DNA from: Desulfovibrio sp. Marseille-P6017
GTDB taxonomy: Bacteria > Bacillota_A > Clostridia > Peptostreptococcales > Peptostreptococcaceae
Assembly: GCA_900604495.1 (NCBI GenBank)
Contig: UWOR01000004.1
Coordinates: 124,001-188,000, forward strand
Reading direction: 5' to 3'
Length of the DNA stretch: 64,000 nucleotides
Every line of letters begins with the position of its first letter. The first letter of the stretch is position 1. The position numbers and the translations under genes are program-made. The notes below the pieces were generated by a model, which ran no database searches, was not told the DNA's origin, and was given only the letters and a program-made list of their open reading frames with translations. This document shows positions 26,054 through 36,070 of the stretch, one piece after another.

Positions 26054-28093
26054 TTAAATATGTATAACATTATTTAATACACATACTCTATAATTTAAAA
26101 TTCTTGTTCCATCAGAAAACTTAACTCTAATAGAATCTCCATCTTTAGATACTATAGTTCCCTCTTTGAATTTCTTATGGTATATTGTGTCACCTATATT
26201 TATATTATCCATTTCTTCTTTAGTAGGAGCTTTAATATCATCTATAAAAGTTGATACAGATACTTTTTTTCCATACTTATTTTGTGGTGAGCTTATACAT
26301 AAATTTTCTTCAGCTCTGGTAATAGCAACATACATAAGTCTTCTTTCTTCTTCAATTTGGTTATCTTTTTTATCGTCATCATCTAAATCATATGATTTTT
26401 CATGAGGTATAGTTCCCTCATTTACTCCTATAATATATACGTTCTTAAATTCTAATCCTTTGGCACTATGCATTGTTGTAAATATTACACCATCGCTTTG
26501 ATCTTTGTGTTTATTATCTGCAACTTCTGATTTCACTCTATCTATATGATCTAAATAATCTTTTATCGTTTTAAAATTACTTGCAGAACTTTCTAATTCG
26601 TTTAAAATCTCAATTAATCCATTTGTTTTAATCTTTCTATTTGAACAATAATCTAAGATATATATATCATATTCTAAACTTGTCCTAATGTAAGAAATTG
26701 CATTTTGAGGACTTAATGTTTTTAAGTAACTTAAATCAATATCTAAGTCATTTATAGTTTTTACTTGTTTTGGATGAAGGTTGCACTTAGTTATTAAAGC
26801 ATTTATAAAGTCTTTCTCATCTTTTATACTATTTATACTATCTCTAGATATATATCTAAATGGCTTATTTATAATCCTAACCCAATCTTTAGTTGAACTA
26901 GGATCAAGCCCTAATCTTAAATATGCAAGTATATCCTGAGATGCCCAATGGTCATATATAGTAACTATAGAATCTTTAACTACAAAAGGTATCCTCATAT
27001 CCATAAATACATCCACTAAAGCTCTCGATTGTATATTAGTTCTATATATAACAGCAAAATCACTGTACTCTACAAAGTCTTTTTTTACCTCATCTAATAT
27101 TTCTTTTCCAATAATAACAGCTTCTTCTTCTGAGTCTTTTGGAGCTATATAATTTATATTTCCTCCATTTCCTTGACTACATTTTATTACTTTTTCATAT
27201 CTATTTGAGTTTTTTTCTATTAATCTATTTGCAATATCTATAATTTCACCTTTAGATCTATAATTTATATCTAATAGAATCTTTTTAGTTCCTTCAAAGT
27301 ATTCTTCAAATTCTAATAAAAAATCTGGTCTTGCCCCTCTGAATCCATATATACTTTGATCTTCATCTCCAACAACAAATATATTATTTAAAGGATTAGC
27401 TATTAACTTTAATACCTCAAATTGAACTTTATTTATATCTTGAAATTCGTCTACTAAAATATATCTATATGCATTTCTTACTGTTTCTAAAGCTTTCATA
27501 TTATTTTTAAGCAAAAAATAAGTTCTAAGTAGCATATCATCAAAATCTATTTTTTTCACTTGATGCTTATGCTCCTCATATAAATTATAGGCTTTAATAA
27601 ACTCATCTTTACTCATAACTTCTGAATTAAAATCAACTTTATCCATTAATTCGTTTTTGACAAAGGAAATTTCATTTATAAATTGCCCAATTACTTCATC
27701 ATCTTCTCCATTTTCAATATTTAAGCTTTTTAAAATTCCCTTTATTGCTAGTCTTTTAGACTTCTCGTCTAATATACTATCTAAGCTATATTTTTCAAAA
27801 TGTCTTAATATCCTAAAAAATACTGAGTGGAATGTTCCATATGTAACTTTGTTCATTTTTAAATCTTTACTTAAAGCCATAGATCTATTTTTCATTTCTA
27901 TAGAAGATGCTTTTGTAAAGCTTATAGCAAGTATGCTCGTTGGTTTTATATTGTTATTTACAACCATATTTGCAATCCTATGAGTAATAACTCTTGTCTT
28001 TCCTGAACCAGGACCTGCAAGAACCATACAAGGGCCATCTAAGTGACATACTGCCTGCCTTTGATTTTCATTTAATGTATCTATATTTATCAT
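26054..28093 (-). CDS. UvrD/PcrA-like DNA helicase (superfamily 1)
   Basis: About 679 residues. Motif I is AGPGSGKTRVITHR, motif II DEFQDINKVQ, then GDEDQSIYGFRGA, DINYRSKG, TMHSAKGLEFKNV and VAITRAEENL. The C-terminal 60 residues form a Tudor-like fold (GDTIYHKKFKEGTIV). It unwinds DNA 3'-5' in repair and replication restart. It is somewhat shorter than Bacillus PcrA, and may be a second UvrD-family paralogue. The GTG at 28102 is part of the AAGGTGG ribosome site, so the start is the ATG at 28093. Confidence 0.9.
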   Translation of the reverse strand: MINIDTLNENQRQAVCHLDGPCMVLAGPGSGKTRVITHRIANMVVNNNIKPTSILAISFTKASSIEMKNRSMALSKDLKMNKVTYGTFHSVFFRILRHFEKYSLDSILDEKSKRLAIKGILKSLNIENGEDDEVIGQFINEISFVKNELMDKVDFNSEVMSKDEFIKAYNLYEEHKHQVKKIDFDDMLLRTYFLLKNNMKALETVRNAYRYILVDEFQDINKVQFEVLKLIANPLNNIFVVGDEDQSIYGFRGARPDFLLEFEEYFEGTKKILLDINYRSKGEIIDIANRLIEKNSNRYEKVIKCSQGNGGNINYIAPKDSEEEAVIIGKEILDEVKKDFVEYSDFAVIYRTNIQSRALVDVFMDMRIPFVVKDSIVTIYDHWASQDILAYLRLGLDPSSTKDWVRIINKPFRYISRDSINSIKDEKDFINALITKCNLHPKQVKTINDLDIDLSYLKTLSPQNAISYIRTSLEYDIYILDYCSNRKIKTNGLIEILNELESSASNFKTIKDYLDHIDRVKSEVADNKHKDQSDGVIFTTMHSAKGLEFKNVYIIGVNEGTIPHEKSYDLDDDDKKDNQIEEERRLMYVAITRAEENLCISSPQNKYGKKVSVSTFIDDIKAPTKEEMDNINIGDTIYHKKFKEGTIVSKDGDSIRVKFSDGTRILNYRVCVLNNVIHI

Positions 28094-28197
28094 AATTACC
28101 ACCTTGAAGTATTATTTTCTTACTTTATAATGTTTATATAATATTTTATAATATTACCAAACTATTATAATATAGAATCTAAAAAAGGAGAAATTTT

Positions 28198-29112
28198 ATG
28201 GAGATAATTAAGCATATATGTGATGATTTTATAGATATCCCTAAAAATCACTTTGTATTTGATATAGAAACAACTGGTCTTAGTCCCAAATTTAGTAAGG
28301 TTATATTAATTGGAATTGTTTATAATGAAAATAATAAAACAATAATAAAACAATTCTTTGCTTTAAATGAAAATGAAGAAAAAGAATTATTGTTAGCATT
28401 TATAAATAATATAAATTCATTTGAAAAACATATAACCTTTAATGGATTTACTTTTGATATACCTTTTTTAAATTCTAGGTTAAAAAAACATAACATAGAC
28501 TTTCACTTAAATAAAGATGATGATATAGATATATTAAGAATCGTTAAACCTTATAAAGAAAAACTATGTCTTTTAGATTGTAAACTTAAAACTATAGAAA
28601 AATACCTTGGAATAGATAGAAATGATACTATATCTGGAAAAGAAAGTGTAGAACTTTATAAAGAGTTTGAAGCTTCACAAAATGAAACTATTAAAAGCAA
28701 TATATTACTTCATAATTATGAAGATATTTATTATCTTTCTAAAATGCTTAAAATACAAGATATTATTATTAAAAATTTAAATCCATTAATATTAGATATA
28801 AATAATCAAATACTAAAATTAGTTCCTACAAATTATAAAATAACTAAAACTAATTTAATTATGAAGTATAAAATTTTTTCAGGTGATATATATAATATAA
28901 AAATTTATAAAGACAACTATTCTATCTTCTCTGAAAAAAATAATTTAAATATTGATATAGATATAAACAAAGGAATAGATTCAAATAACAATGAAATATT
29001 ATTTTATAAATTATCAACTATAATACCATTAAAATTTAATGCTGATATTTTAGAAGATAATATAAACTCATTATGTAATTTTTTAGTAAAAAAGGAATTA
29101 ACTTTAATATAG
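28198..29112 (+). CDS. RNase-H-like exonuclease domain protein (YprB-like)
   Basis: A 304-residue protein. The first two thirds match the YprB/RNase_H_2 DEDD fold: FDIETTGLSPKF (Asp, Glu), FNGFTFDIPFLNSRL (Asp) and LLHNYEDIYYLSKM (Asp). These acidic residues would bind two metals, suggesting 3'-5' exonuclease activity on nucleic acid. The last third is lysine/isoleucine/asparagine-rich and of no known fold. Divergent from the helicase gene, with which it shares a 100-bp promoter region, so a role in DNA metabolism is plausible but not shown. Confidence 0.8.
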   Translation: MEIIKHICDDFIDIPKNHFVFDIETTGLSPKFSKVILIGIVYNENNKTIIKQFFALNENEEKELLLAFINNINSFEKHITFNGFTFDIPFLNSRLKKHNIDFHLNKDDDIDILRIVKPYKEKLCLLDCKLKTIEKYLGIDRNDTISGKESVELYKEFEASQNETIKSNILLHNYEDIYYLSKMLKIQDIIIKNLNPLILDINNQILKLVPTNYKITKTNLIMKYKIFSGDIYNIKIYKDNYSIFSEKNNLNIDIDINKGIDSNNNEILFYKLSTIIPLKFNADILEDNINSLCNFLVKKELTLI

Positions 29113-29230
29113 GCTTTTAGTATCTAAATTTATAACTATATACATTAAATAATTAAATTTATATAAATAATACTTTTTGTATATACTAACTTCATATAGA
29201 TATTTTAATATTTATAGAAGAGGTAGAATT

Positions 29231-30487
29231 ATGGGCGAAATGAATCTTGCAGAAATAAGTTCTAACGAATTACTTCTCATAATAGCATCAATTACAGTAT
29301 TAGGTGTAATTGGTGGATTTATAGGAGAAAAATTAAAAATACCTGATGTTGTTATATACCTTTTGTTTGGAGTTGCATTTGGACCTACATTTTTAAATGC
29401 AGTTAATATAGATGCTTTTCCAGTTGCCAACGAACTTATACTAACATTTGGTTCTGCATTTATTCTTTATGAAGGTGGTAGAGAGGTAAAATTAAAAATT
29501 TTAAATGAAGTTAAAATAACAGTTTTACTTTTATCATCTCTTGGGGTATTTATAACAGCTGGAATAGTAGCATTACCATCTTATTTTATATTAGACTTAC
29601 CAATTGGTACTAGTATGCTTTTAGGTTCTATAATAGCTTCTACTGATCCTGCAAGCTTAATACCAGTATTCAAACAATTTCCAGTTAAAAATAGGTTAAA
29701 GCAAACTGTAATAAGTGAGTCTGCATTTAATGATGCATTTGGAGCTATATTATTTTCAACTGTATTTGTAGGCCTTACATCATCTGGAAAAATGTATTTA
29801 TCTCAAATCATTTTTAAACTATTTTATATGATAGTAGTTGGAATAGTTGTAGGTACTATCATTGCACTAATAGCTACAGCACTAACATCAGAAAAAAAAT
29901 ATGGTGTATTTGCAAAATATGAGGCTTTAATTTCTATAATAATAGTAATATTTGCTTATGAAATTTCAGAAAAACTTGGTGGTAGTGGATATATGTCTGT
30001 CTTTATATCAGGTTTAGTTGCTGGAAATAAAAAAGTATTTGGATTTTGGATTGCTGATGAAATTTATATGGAAGGAATTCATTTTAGAGAAAATATATCA
30101 AAAATCGCTAGAATGTGTATATTTATAATATTAGGTACTCATTTAGATTTGAATTCCCTAATTAAATATGGTAATAAAGTATTTTTAGTTATACTAGTTT
30201 TTACATTTGTAACTAGACCAATAGTTGTAATGATTTGTACAGCTTTTGATAGGAAAGTTGAATGGAGCTGGAATGAAAAAATATTTATGATGTGGGTGAG
30301 AGAAACTGGAGTTATACCTGCAGCATTATCAGGTATTGTAGTATCGTCTAAAATACCTGGGTATAATGTGATTTCATCTACAGTATTTATGGCGATTATA
30401 TTTACACTTTTAGTTCAAGCTAGCACTACAGGTATTGTAGCTAAAAAGTTAAATGTTTTAGAAAAAGATATAGTAAAAGAGGGTTAA
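29231..30487 (+). CDS. Sodium/proton antiporter, CPA1 family
   Basis: About 418 residues and about twelve transmembrane segments, of the cation:proton antiporter type. Typical stretches are VLGVIGGFIGEKLKIPDVV and the ASTDPASLIPVF ion-binding helix (with its conserved Asp). SESAFNDAFGAILFS, with the second conserved Asp, follows. There is no C-terminal TrkA domain. An in-frame start at 29177 exists, but AGAGG lies before the ATG at 29231 (MGEMNLAEIS). Monocistronic, followed by a bidirectional terminator. Confidence 0.88.
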   Translation: MGEMNLAEISSNELLLIIASITVLGVIGGFIGEKLKIPDVVIYLLFGVAFGPTFLNAVNIDAFPVANELILTFGSAFILYEGGREVKLKILNEVKITVLLLSSLGVFITAGIVALPSYFILDLPIGTSMLLGSIIASTDPASLIPVFKQFPVKNRLKQTVISESAFNDAFGAILFSTVFVGLTSSGKMYLSQIIFKLFYMIVVGIVVGTIIALIATALTSEKKYGVFAKYEALISIIIVIFAYEISEKLGGSGYMSVFISGLVAGNKKVFGFWIADEIYMEGIHFRENISKIARMCIFIILGTHLDLNSLIKYGNKVFLVILVFTFVTRPIVVMICTAFDRKVEWSWNEKIFMMWVRETGVIPAALSGIVVSSKIPGYNVISSTVFMAIIFTLLVQASTTGIVAKKLNVLEKDIVKEG

Positions 30488-30503
30488 TTGCCCTCTTTTT
30501 TTA
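30477..30503. terminator. Terminator shared by the antiporter and ClC genes
   Basis: AAAGAGGG and CCCTCTTT (30477-30498) with a seven-base loop, then TTTTAATT. It overlaps the antiporter stop codon and abuts the end of the convergent ClC gene. Confidence 0.75.
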
Positions 30504-32066
30504 ATTAATAGTTGATATTAACTCTATTTCATCCATTACTTTAGAGTACATACTCTCATCCATCATTATTGTAAGATAATCTCCACTTATTATTTCAGTA
30601 TCACCTCTAGGTATTATTTCTTTATTCCCCCTTAAAATCGAAACTACTAAGCAATTTTTAGGCCATGATACATCTTTTATTTTCCTTCCATCTATATCAC
30701 TATTCATATGTACTGCCATTTCTAATAATAACTTTTTACTTTCATTTACATCATACTTGTATGGTGACTTTAATAATATTCTTTCTAGTAAACTTTCATA
30801 AATTGGACTGGAATTTAATATATCTGACGTTAACTGAGATACAACGACTACAATAGCTAGTGCCAATAAATGATCTAATGATCCAGTCATCTCTGATATT
30901 AGAATTATTGCTGTTATAGGAGCCTTTACTATTGCTGCAAAATGAGCTGCCATTGCGAGAATAATAAAATTAACAATATAAGTATTCTCTATACCTAAGT
31001 AGGTAACAAATAAATCTCCTGTTAAATTACCAACTAATGCACCTAAAACTAATAGTGGAAAGAATATTCCTCCAGGCACGCCTGATCCAAAACATATAAA
31101 TGTAAATAAAAATTTAATTACTATAAAGCTTAATAATATTGATAATGAGAAATTTTGATTTTTTAAATCCATTATTAAATCATGTCCACCACCTAGTAAT
31201 ATAGGACATAATATACCTACTATTCCCGTAATAATAAATGGTATTATGCACTTTAACTCTGTACTCAATTTAGATTTTTTGAATATTTCTTGAGTCTTTA
31301 ATATTCCTCTATTAAAAATAACGCCACTAACTCCTATTACTAATCCCAAAATAATTAATGACCAATAATACTTTAACGGCAAATTATTTACTTTTTCAAA
31401 ATATAATGACGGTGTAACTCCAAAGAATTGCTTAGATACAAAATCTGCACCTAAAGATGCTATCATTGCAGATAATAAAACTAATGGTGAGAAATTTTTA
31501 TGAGTCTCTTCTAATGCAAACATAACTCCTGATATTGGTGCATTAAATGCTGCTGATAACCCTGCACTAGCTCCACTAGTTATTAAATATTTTTCCTCAT
31601 TATCTAGATTTTTTAACTTTTTAGATACTCCTTCTCCAATACAAGCTCCCATTTGAACAGAAGGACCTTCTCTACCAACAGATAACCCTGCACATAAACA
31701 AATAAGTCCCCCAACAAACTTATATAATAGTGTCGTAAACCAATTAATACTTAATCTTCTAGTTAATATACCTTCTACTTGTGGTATACCACTTCCACTT
31801 ATCATGGGCTCTTTTTTTACACATTTACCAACTAAATATCCTAATGCTATCATTAATAAAAAAACTAATCCTATAAATATATAACTTTCATTAGCCTTTT
31901 TATATAAGTTTAAAAATATAGGTGAAATATTATTTAAAATTAATCTATGAGCCACAATAGTTAGCCCAACTAAAACACCTACAATTAACGAGTCCAAAAC
32001 TAATTTGTATTTTAAGTTTTGAATCCTCTTTAACATATTAAAAACTCTGTTTCTACTATTTCTCAT
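30501..32066 (-). CDS. ClC family chloride channel or H+/Cl- antiporter with RCK_C domain
   Basis: A 521-residue membrane protein. The ClC signatures are present: GSGIPQVEG, GREGPSVQMG (with the gating glutamate) and GSGVPGGIFFPLLVLGA. The glutamate of GREGP argues for a functional gate. A soluble C-terminal domain (about 445-521, with a hydrophobic beta pattern and SWPKNCLVVSILRG) resembles the TrkA/RCK_C ligand-binding domain. The start ATG follows GAGGGG. Monocistronic. Confidence 0.9.
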   Translation of the reverse strand: MRNSRNRVFNMLKRIQNLKYKLVLDSLIVGVLVGLTIVAHRLILNNISPIFLNLYKKANESYIFIGLVFLLMIALGYLVGKCVKKEPMISGSGIPQVEGILTRRLSINWFTTLLYKFVGGLICLCAGLSVGREGPSVQMGACIGEGVSKKLKNLDNEEKYLITSGASAGLSAAFNAPISGVMFALEETHKNFSPLVLLSAMIASLGADFVSKQFFGVTPSLYFEKVNNLPLKYYWSLIILGLVIGVSGVIFNRGILKTQEIFKKSKLSTELKCIIPFIITGIVGILCPILLGGGHDLIMDLKNQNFSLSILLSFIVIKFLFTFICFGSGVPGGIFFPLLVLGALVGNLTGDLFVTYLGIENTYIVNFIILAMAAHFAAIVKAPITAIILISEMTGSLDHLLALAIVVVVSQLTSDILNSSPIYESLLERILLKSPYKYDVNESKKLLLEMAVHMNSDIDGRKIKDVSWPKNCLVVSILRGNKEIIPRGDTEIISGDYLTIMMDESMYSKVMDEIELISTIN

Positions 32067-32117
32067 TTGCTCATCCCCTCAAAATAATTTTATACAAATT
32101 CTAATTGATTTACAATT

Positions 32118-32936
32118 TTACTTTAGTAGTATTTCAATTTTTGCTAATGATTTTACCTCTCCATTACTGCTAACTCTGGTCATCTCATATATTTCATAAA
32201 ATTCCCCAATAACATCTATATTGTTATTTTTTATATACTCAATTACATTATAATAATACTTTTTATTATCATAAAAATTATCATCAAAATAAAAAGTCAA
32301 ATAATTACCTTCTTTAAGAGTTACTATATCTTCTTCATTAATTAATACATTATAATCTAATTCTAACATTGCTTTTGTGTATATCAATTCATTTTGTTTT
32401 ACTATTCCATCATAAGACGTCTCAAATGCTATTTTTACATCTGAGCAATTATATTCTTTTTCTATTTCTCTTAGTGATTTTCTTAATTGTATTTCAAATT
32501 CCTCTGTATATCTTCTTGTATATGTATATTTTTTTAATTTTCTTTCTTTATTATATTTTATAAAAAATTTATTTATCCCAACGTCTAAAGCTTCACTTAT
32601 GCTACTTTCAAGATTCTGTATACTTTTTTTAATATTATTTAATTCTACTATCTTTTTATCTATAATATGTTTTTGATTTTTTATGATATTTAATATTGAG
32701 TCTAGTGACGTATAATCATTCTTTATTTCTTTTATTTCTTCTAAGGATAATCCAATTGCTTTACATTTTTTAATTAGATCTATTGTTATAAAGCTTTGTG
32801 TTGAATAATATCTATATCCTGTTTTTTCATTTATATATTCTGGCTTAAGTATTCCAACCCTATCATAATGTCTTAGTGTTTCAATTGATATATTATGTAA
32901 TTTTGACATTTCTCCTATCGAAAAATATTTTTTCAT
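32118..32936 (-). CDS. MerR family transcriptional regulator with effector-binding domain
   Basis: A 272-residue activator. The N-terminal winged helix (about 1-75) begins YFSIGEMSKLHNISIETLRHY and includes YRYYSTQSF; a coiled coil (about 75-120) and a C-terminal GyrI-like effector domain (about 150-270) follow, as in BmrR-type multidrug regulators. It lies just downstream of a MATE pump gene, separated by a terminator, and may control it. The start ATG follows GGAGAG. Confidence 0.85.
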   Translation of the reverse strand: MKKYFSIGEMSKLHNISIETLRHYDRVGILKPEYINEKTGYRYYSTQSFITIDLIKKCKAIGLSLEEIKEIKNDYTSLDSILNIIKNQKHIIDKKIVELNNIKKSIQNLESSISEALDVGINKFFIKYNKERKLKKYTYTRRYTEEFEIQLRKSLREIEKEYNCSDVKIAFETSYDGIVKQNELIYTKAMLELDYNVLINEEDIVTLKEGNYLTFYFDDNFYDNKKYYYNVIEYIKNNNIDVIGEFYEIYEMTRVSSNGEVKSLAKIEILLK

Positions 32937-32952
32937 ATTATTCTCTCCTAAT

Positions 32953-32984
32953 CAAAAAGGGTGTGAATATATTATTTCACACCC
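32953..32984 (-). terminator. Intrinsic terminator after the MATE gene
   Basis: On the minus strand GGGTGTGAA and TTCACACCC pair (32959-32984), followed by TTTTTGATT, between the MATE gene and the MerR gene. Confidence 0.75.
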
Positions 32985-32992
32985 ATTATTTT

Positions 32993-34318
32993 CTATGCCA
33001 TTTCTGTAACATTATAATATTCAGTAGATTTTGATGTATTTCTTTTGATATTAGTAATTAAATTTATAGATATAAATGTAATAGTTTCAGAGAATAAAGT
33101 TCCACCCCATACTCCATTTATACCAAATACCTTAGAAAGCATTATAAGTCCTATTGGTAAGAATATTACTGATCTAAATAAACAAATTAAATTTGAATAC
33201 TTTGGCATTTCTATAGCTTGATAATAAACTATTGTATTTAAATTTAATCCTACAAAGAAATAACTTAAAACAGTTACTCTTATTCCTATATACGCTAATT
33301 CTATTATTTCCTTATCTAATGTAAATATTTGTATTAAATTTCTTCCAAATAAATAACAAACTATAGTAGCTATACAAGTAAATAAGATAGATGAAATACA
33401 ATTTATTTTATAAAATTGCATCATCTTTTCACTGTCTTTTCTTCCATAATTATAACTTATTAGTGGCTGCGTACCTAGTGTTAGACCAAATAATACCATG
33501 TATATATTGGTACCTATATAGTTAATTATACTATATGCAGAAACACCTATTTCTCCTATAGTTTTAGTTATTATCACATTATGAAGTAATACTATAACAG
33601 AGAAACTTGCTTGTGCAAAAAATGATGGGAATCCTATCTTTAAAAATTCTTTTATAGTATCTATTTTTAATTTTACCTGTCCAAAACTTAGATATCCTTT
33701 TTTTCTTATGAAATGAGGTAATAATATACTTACAGTTACTATTTGACCTAATCCTGTAGCTATTGCTGCACCTTTTATTCCAAATCCAAACTTAAATATA
33801 AATACATAATCTAGTATTATATTAGTTATAGCTCCTGATATTATTGAAACCATAGCTAATTTAGGTTTATTGTCATTTCTAACAAAGCTATTTAAAACTA
33901 TACCTATTAAATTTGGTATAGAGAATAACGCATAGAATCTTAAGTATTCTATAGATAGTCCTTGTAAATTATTTGTTGCACCTAGTAATTGTACTATTTG
34001 CTTAGTAAAAATTACACATATTATACTGATAAATACACTTAATATTAACAGAAATTTACATACCTGTCTAAATATATTAACTGCTTTATCAATGTCTTTA
34101 GCTCCTATATTTTTCGAAACTAAAGCACCTCCGCCTACAGCCATCATATTTGCCATACCAACTAAGATTACTGTAAATGGTAAAACTATATTAACCGCTG
34201 CAAGTGCTGCATCTCCTACACCTTGTCCTACAAATATTCCATCTATAATTGTATATAATGCCGATATAAACATAGAAAATGCGGATGGAATAGCGTATTT
34301 TAAAAATTCATTTATCAT
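32993..34318 (-). CDS. MATE family efflux transporter
   Basis: A 441-residue, twelve-helix transporter of the MepA-like branch. Typical N-terminal text is SALYTIIDGIFVGQGVG, with LAAVNIVLPFT after it and GFGIKGAAIATGLGQ in the middle. MATE pumps export cationic drugs or metabolites in exchange for H+ or Na+. The substrate is unknown. It lies next to a MerR regulator with a multidrug-type effector domain. Start ATG after GAGGAG. Confidence 0.9.
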   Translation of the reverse strand: MINEFLKYAIPSAFSMFISALYTIIDGIFVGQGVGDAALAAVNIVLPFTVILVGMANMMAVGGGALVSKNIGAKDIDKAVNIFRQVCKFLLILSVFISIICVIFTKQIVQLLGATNNLQGLSIEYLRFYALFSIPNLIGIVLNSFVRNDNKPKLAMVSIISGAITNIILDYVFIFKFGFGIKGAAIATGLGQIVTVSILLPHFIRKKGYLSFGQVKLKIDTIKEFLKIGFPSFFAQASFSVIVLLHNVIITKTIGEIGVSAYSIINYIGTNIYMVLFGLTLGTQPLISYNYGRKDSEKMMQFYKINCISSILFTCIATIVCYLFGRNLIQIFTLDKEIIELAYIGIRVTVLSYFFVGLNLNTIVYYQAIEMPKYSNLICLFRSVIFLPIGLIMLSKVFGINGVWGGTLFSETITFISINLITNIKRNTSKSTEYYNVTEMA

Positions 34319-34444
34319 ATTATTGTCTCCTCTCCTATTTTCTATTACACATTATAAAGTCTTTTGTAACACAAGAGTCAATCTTTTTGTTGAAAATTTT
34401 CTTATATCCAGTTATATTAAATTTATATTAATTTACTTAAACAT

Positions 34445-34473
34445 AAAAAAATAGAATATGAAAAATCATATTC
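34445..34473 (-). terminator. Intrinsic terminator of the nik operon
   Basis: GAATATGA and TCATATTC pair (34454-34473) on the minus strand, followed by TATTTTTTTATG, 15 bp past the nikE stop. Confidence 0.75.
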
Positions 34474-34488
34474 CATCTTAGTATATAG

Positions 34489-35238
34489 TTAAACTGTAAA
34501 AGGTATTACTGAGTCTAGTAATTTTTTAGCATATTCATTTTCTGCATTTGCAAGATTTGAGCTGTCTATATTTTCTACTATTTCTCCTCTATATAAAAAC
34601 ATTACATTATCACATAAATTAGTAACAGCTTGTAGATCATGTGCTATAAATAAGTATGTCATATTTAAATCATCTTTTAATTCTTTTAATAAGTCTAATA
34701 TCTGAGCTTGTATAGATACATCTAGCGAACTTATCGCTTCATCTAAAACCATAAATTTAGGTTTTGTTGATATAGCTCTTGCAATACACACTCTTTGTAA
34801 TTGCCCTCCACTTAATTCATGTGGATACCTGTCCACTAAGTTATTTGGTAATCCAACTTTATCTAATAATTCTAATACTACTTTATCTAGATTATCTTTT
34901 TTTCCTAATGCCTTAAGAGGCTCACTTATAACTTCTTTCACTGTAAAATTAGGATTTGCTGAAGAAGTATAATCCTGAAAAACTACACTCATCTTTCCTT
35001 TATTTCCCTTTATCCACCTTTTTACAGGTTTACCTTCTATATTTATAATCCCACTATCAGGATTTTCAAGACCTAATACTAAACGACTTAATGTACTTTT
35101 ACCACTTCCACTTTCACCTATAAGGCCTACACAGTCACCATCTTTTATAGAGAAGCTAATCCCCTTTAATACATGTTGTTTTTCTCTCTTACCTAATTTT
35201 GAATAACTCTTATGTACATTCTGAACTTCTAATAGCAT
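34489..35238 (-). CDS. nikE: Nickel ABC transporter ATP-binding protein NikE-like
   Basis: A 249-residue ABC ATPase of the OppF/NikE class. Walker A is GESGSGKST, the signature LSGGQLQR, Walker B FMVLDEAISSLD and the switch FIAHD. Its ATG overlaps the stop codon of the preceding nikD (TAATG), so the two are translationally coupled. It energises the nickel permease NikBC together with NikD. The name relies on operon context with the NikA-like protein, since OppDF and NikDE are alike. Confidence 0.85.
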   Translation of the reverse strand: MLLEVQNVHKSYSKLGKREKQHVLKGISFSIKDGDCVGLIGESGSGKSTLSRLVLGLENPDSGIINIEGKPVKRWIKGNKGKMSVVFQDYTSSANPNFTVKEVISEPLKALGKKDNLDKVVLELLDKVGLPNNLVDRYPHELSGGQLQRVCIARAISTKPKFMVLDEAISSLDVSIQAQILDLLKELKDDLNMTYLFIAHDLQAVTNLCDNVMFLYRGEIVENIDSSNLANAENEYAKKLLDSVIPFTV

Positions 35239-36056
35239 TAAACTGCTACCTCCTTATTCATAGACTTGGCAAAGGATTTTGTTAGTTCTAACCTTGTTTC
35301 TACCAAATACTTCGTATACTCATGCTTTGGATTAGAGAATACATCATTAACCTTTCCATACTCAACTTGTTCACCTTTTCTCATGACAAGTATATCCTGA
35401 GCTAAGTGCTGAACAACTCCTAAATCATGAGATATAAATATAAGAGATGTTCCAGTTACTTCTCTTAATATTTTAAACTCCTCTACTACTTCACGTTGAT
35501 TTATAGAGTCTAAAGCAGTTGTTGGTTCATCTGCAATTATTACATCTGGGTTCATAGATAAAGCTAAAGCTATCATACATCTTTGCAACATTCCACCAGA
35601 TAATTGGTGAGGGTATTTTTTGATTACTTCATTAGGTTCATTTATAAGCATTTTTTCTAAAGATTTTATAGATAATTCTTCAGCTTCAAACTTAGATAAA
35701 TTTTTATTTTCTATCAAAGTTTCTATCATCTGATACCCTATTGTATACAGTGGATCAAAAGCTGACATAGCATCTTGAAGAATCATACAAATTCTTTGCC
35801 CTCTTATTTTTCTAAGTTCTTCTCTATTAGACTTTAGTAAATTTATTTTATTATCAAATATAGCTAATCCTTCAGTTTTTAAATTTGGGCTAATAAGACC
35901 TAATATAGCTTTAGTAGTCATAGATTTTCCACTACCACTCTTACCAACAATACCCAAGCAAGTATTTTTTTCTAACTTAAAGCTAACCCCTTTAACTATT
36001 TCTTCTTTTGTTTTTATATCTAAAACTTTTAAATTTTCTACTTCTAATAAACTCAT
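35238..36056 (-). CDS. nikD: Nickel ABC transporter ATP-binding protein NikD-like
   Basis: A 272-residue ABC ATPase of the OppD/NikD class. Walker A is GKSGSGKSM, the signature LSGGMLQR, Walker B VIIADEPTTALD and the switch FISHD. Good AAGCGGGG-like strength is not seen, but GGGGGTAAGAG precedes the ATG. It is 14 bp after nikC. It works as a heterodimer with NikE. Confidence 0.85.
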   Translation of the reverse strand: MSLLEVENLKVLDIKTKEEIVKGVSFKLEKNTCLGIVGKSGSGKSMTTKAILGLISPNLKTEGLAIFDNKINLLKSNREELRKIRGQRICMILQDAMSAFDPLYTIGYQMIETLIENKNLSKFEAEELSIKSLEKMLINEPNEVIKKYPHQLSGGMLQRCMIALALSMNPDVIIADEPTTALDSINQREVVEEFKILREVTGTSLIFISHDLGVVQHLAQDILVMRKGEQVEYGKVNDVFSNPKHEYTKYLVETRLELTKSFAKSMNKEVAV

Positions 36057-36070
36057 ACTCTTACCCCCAT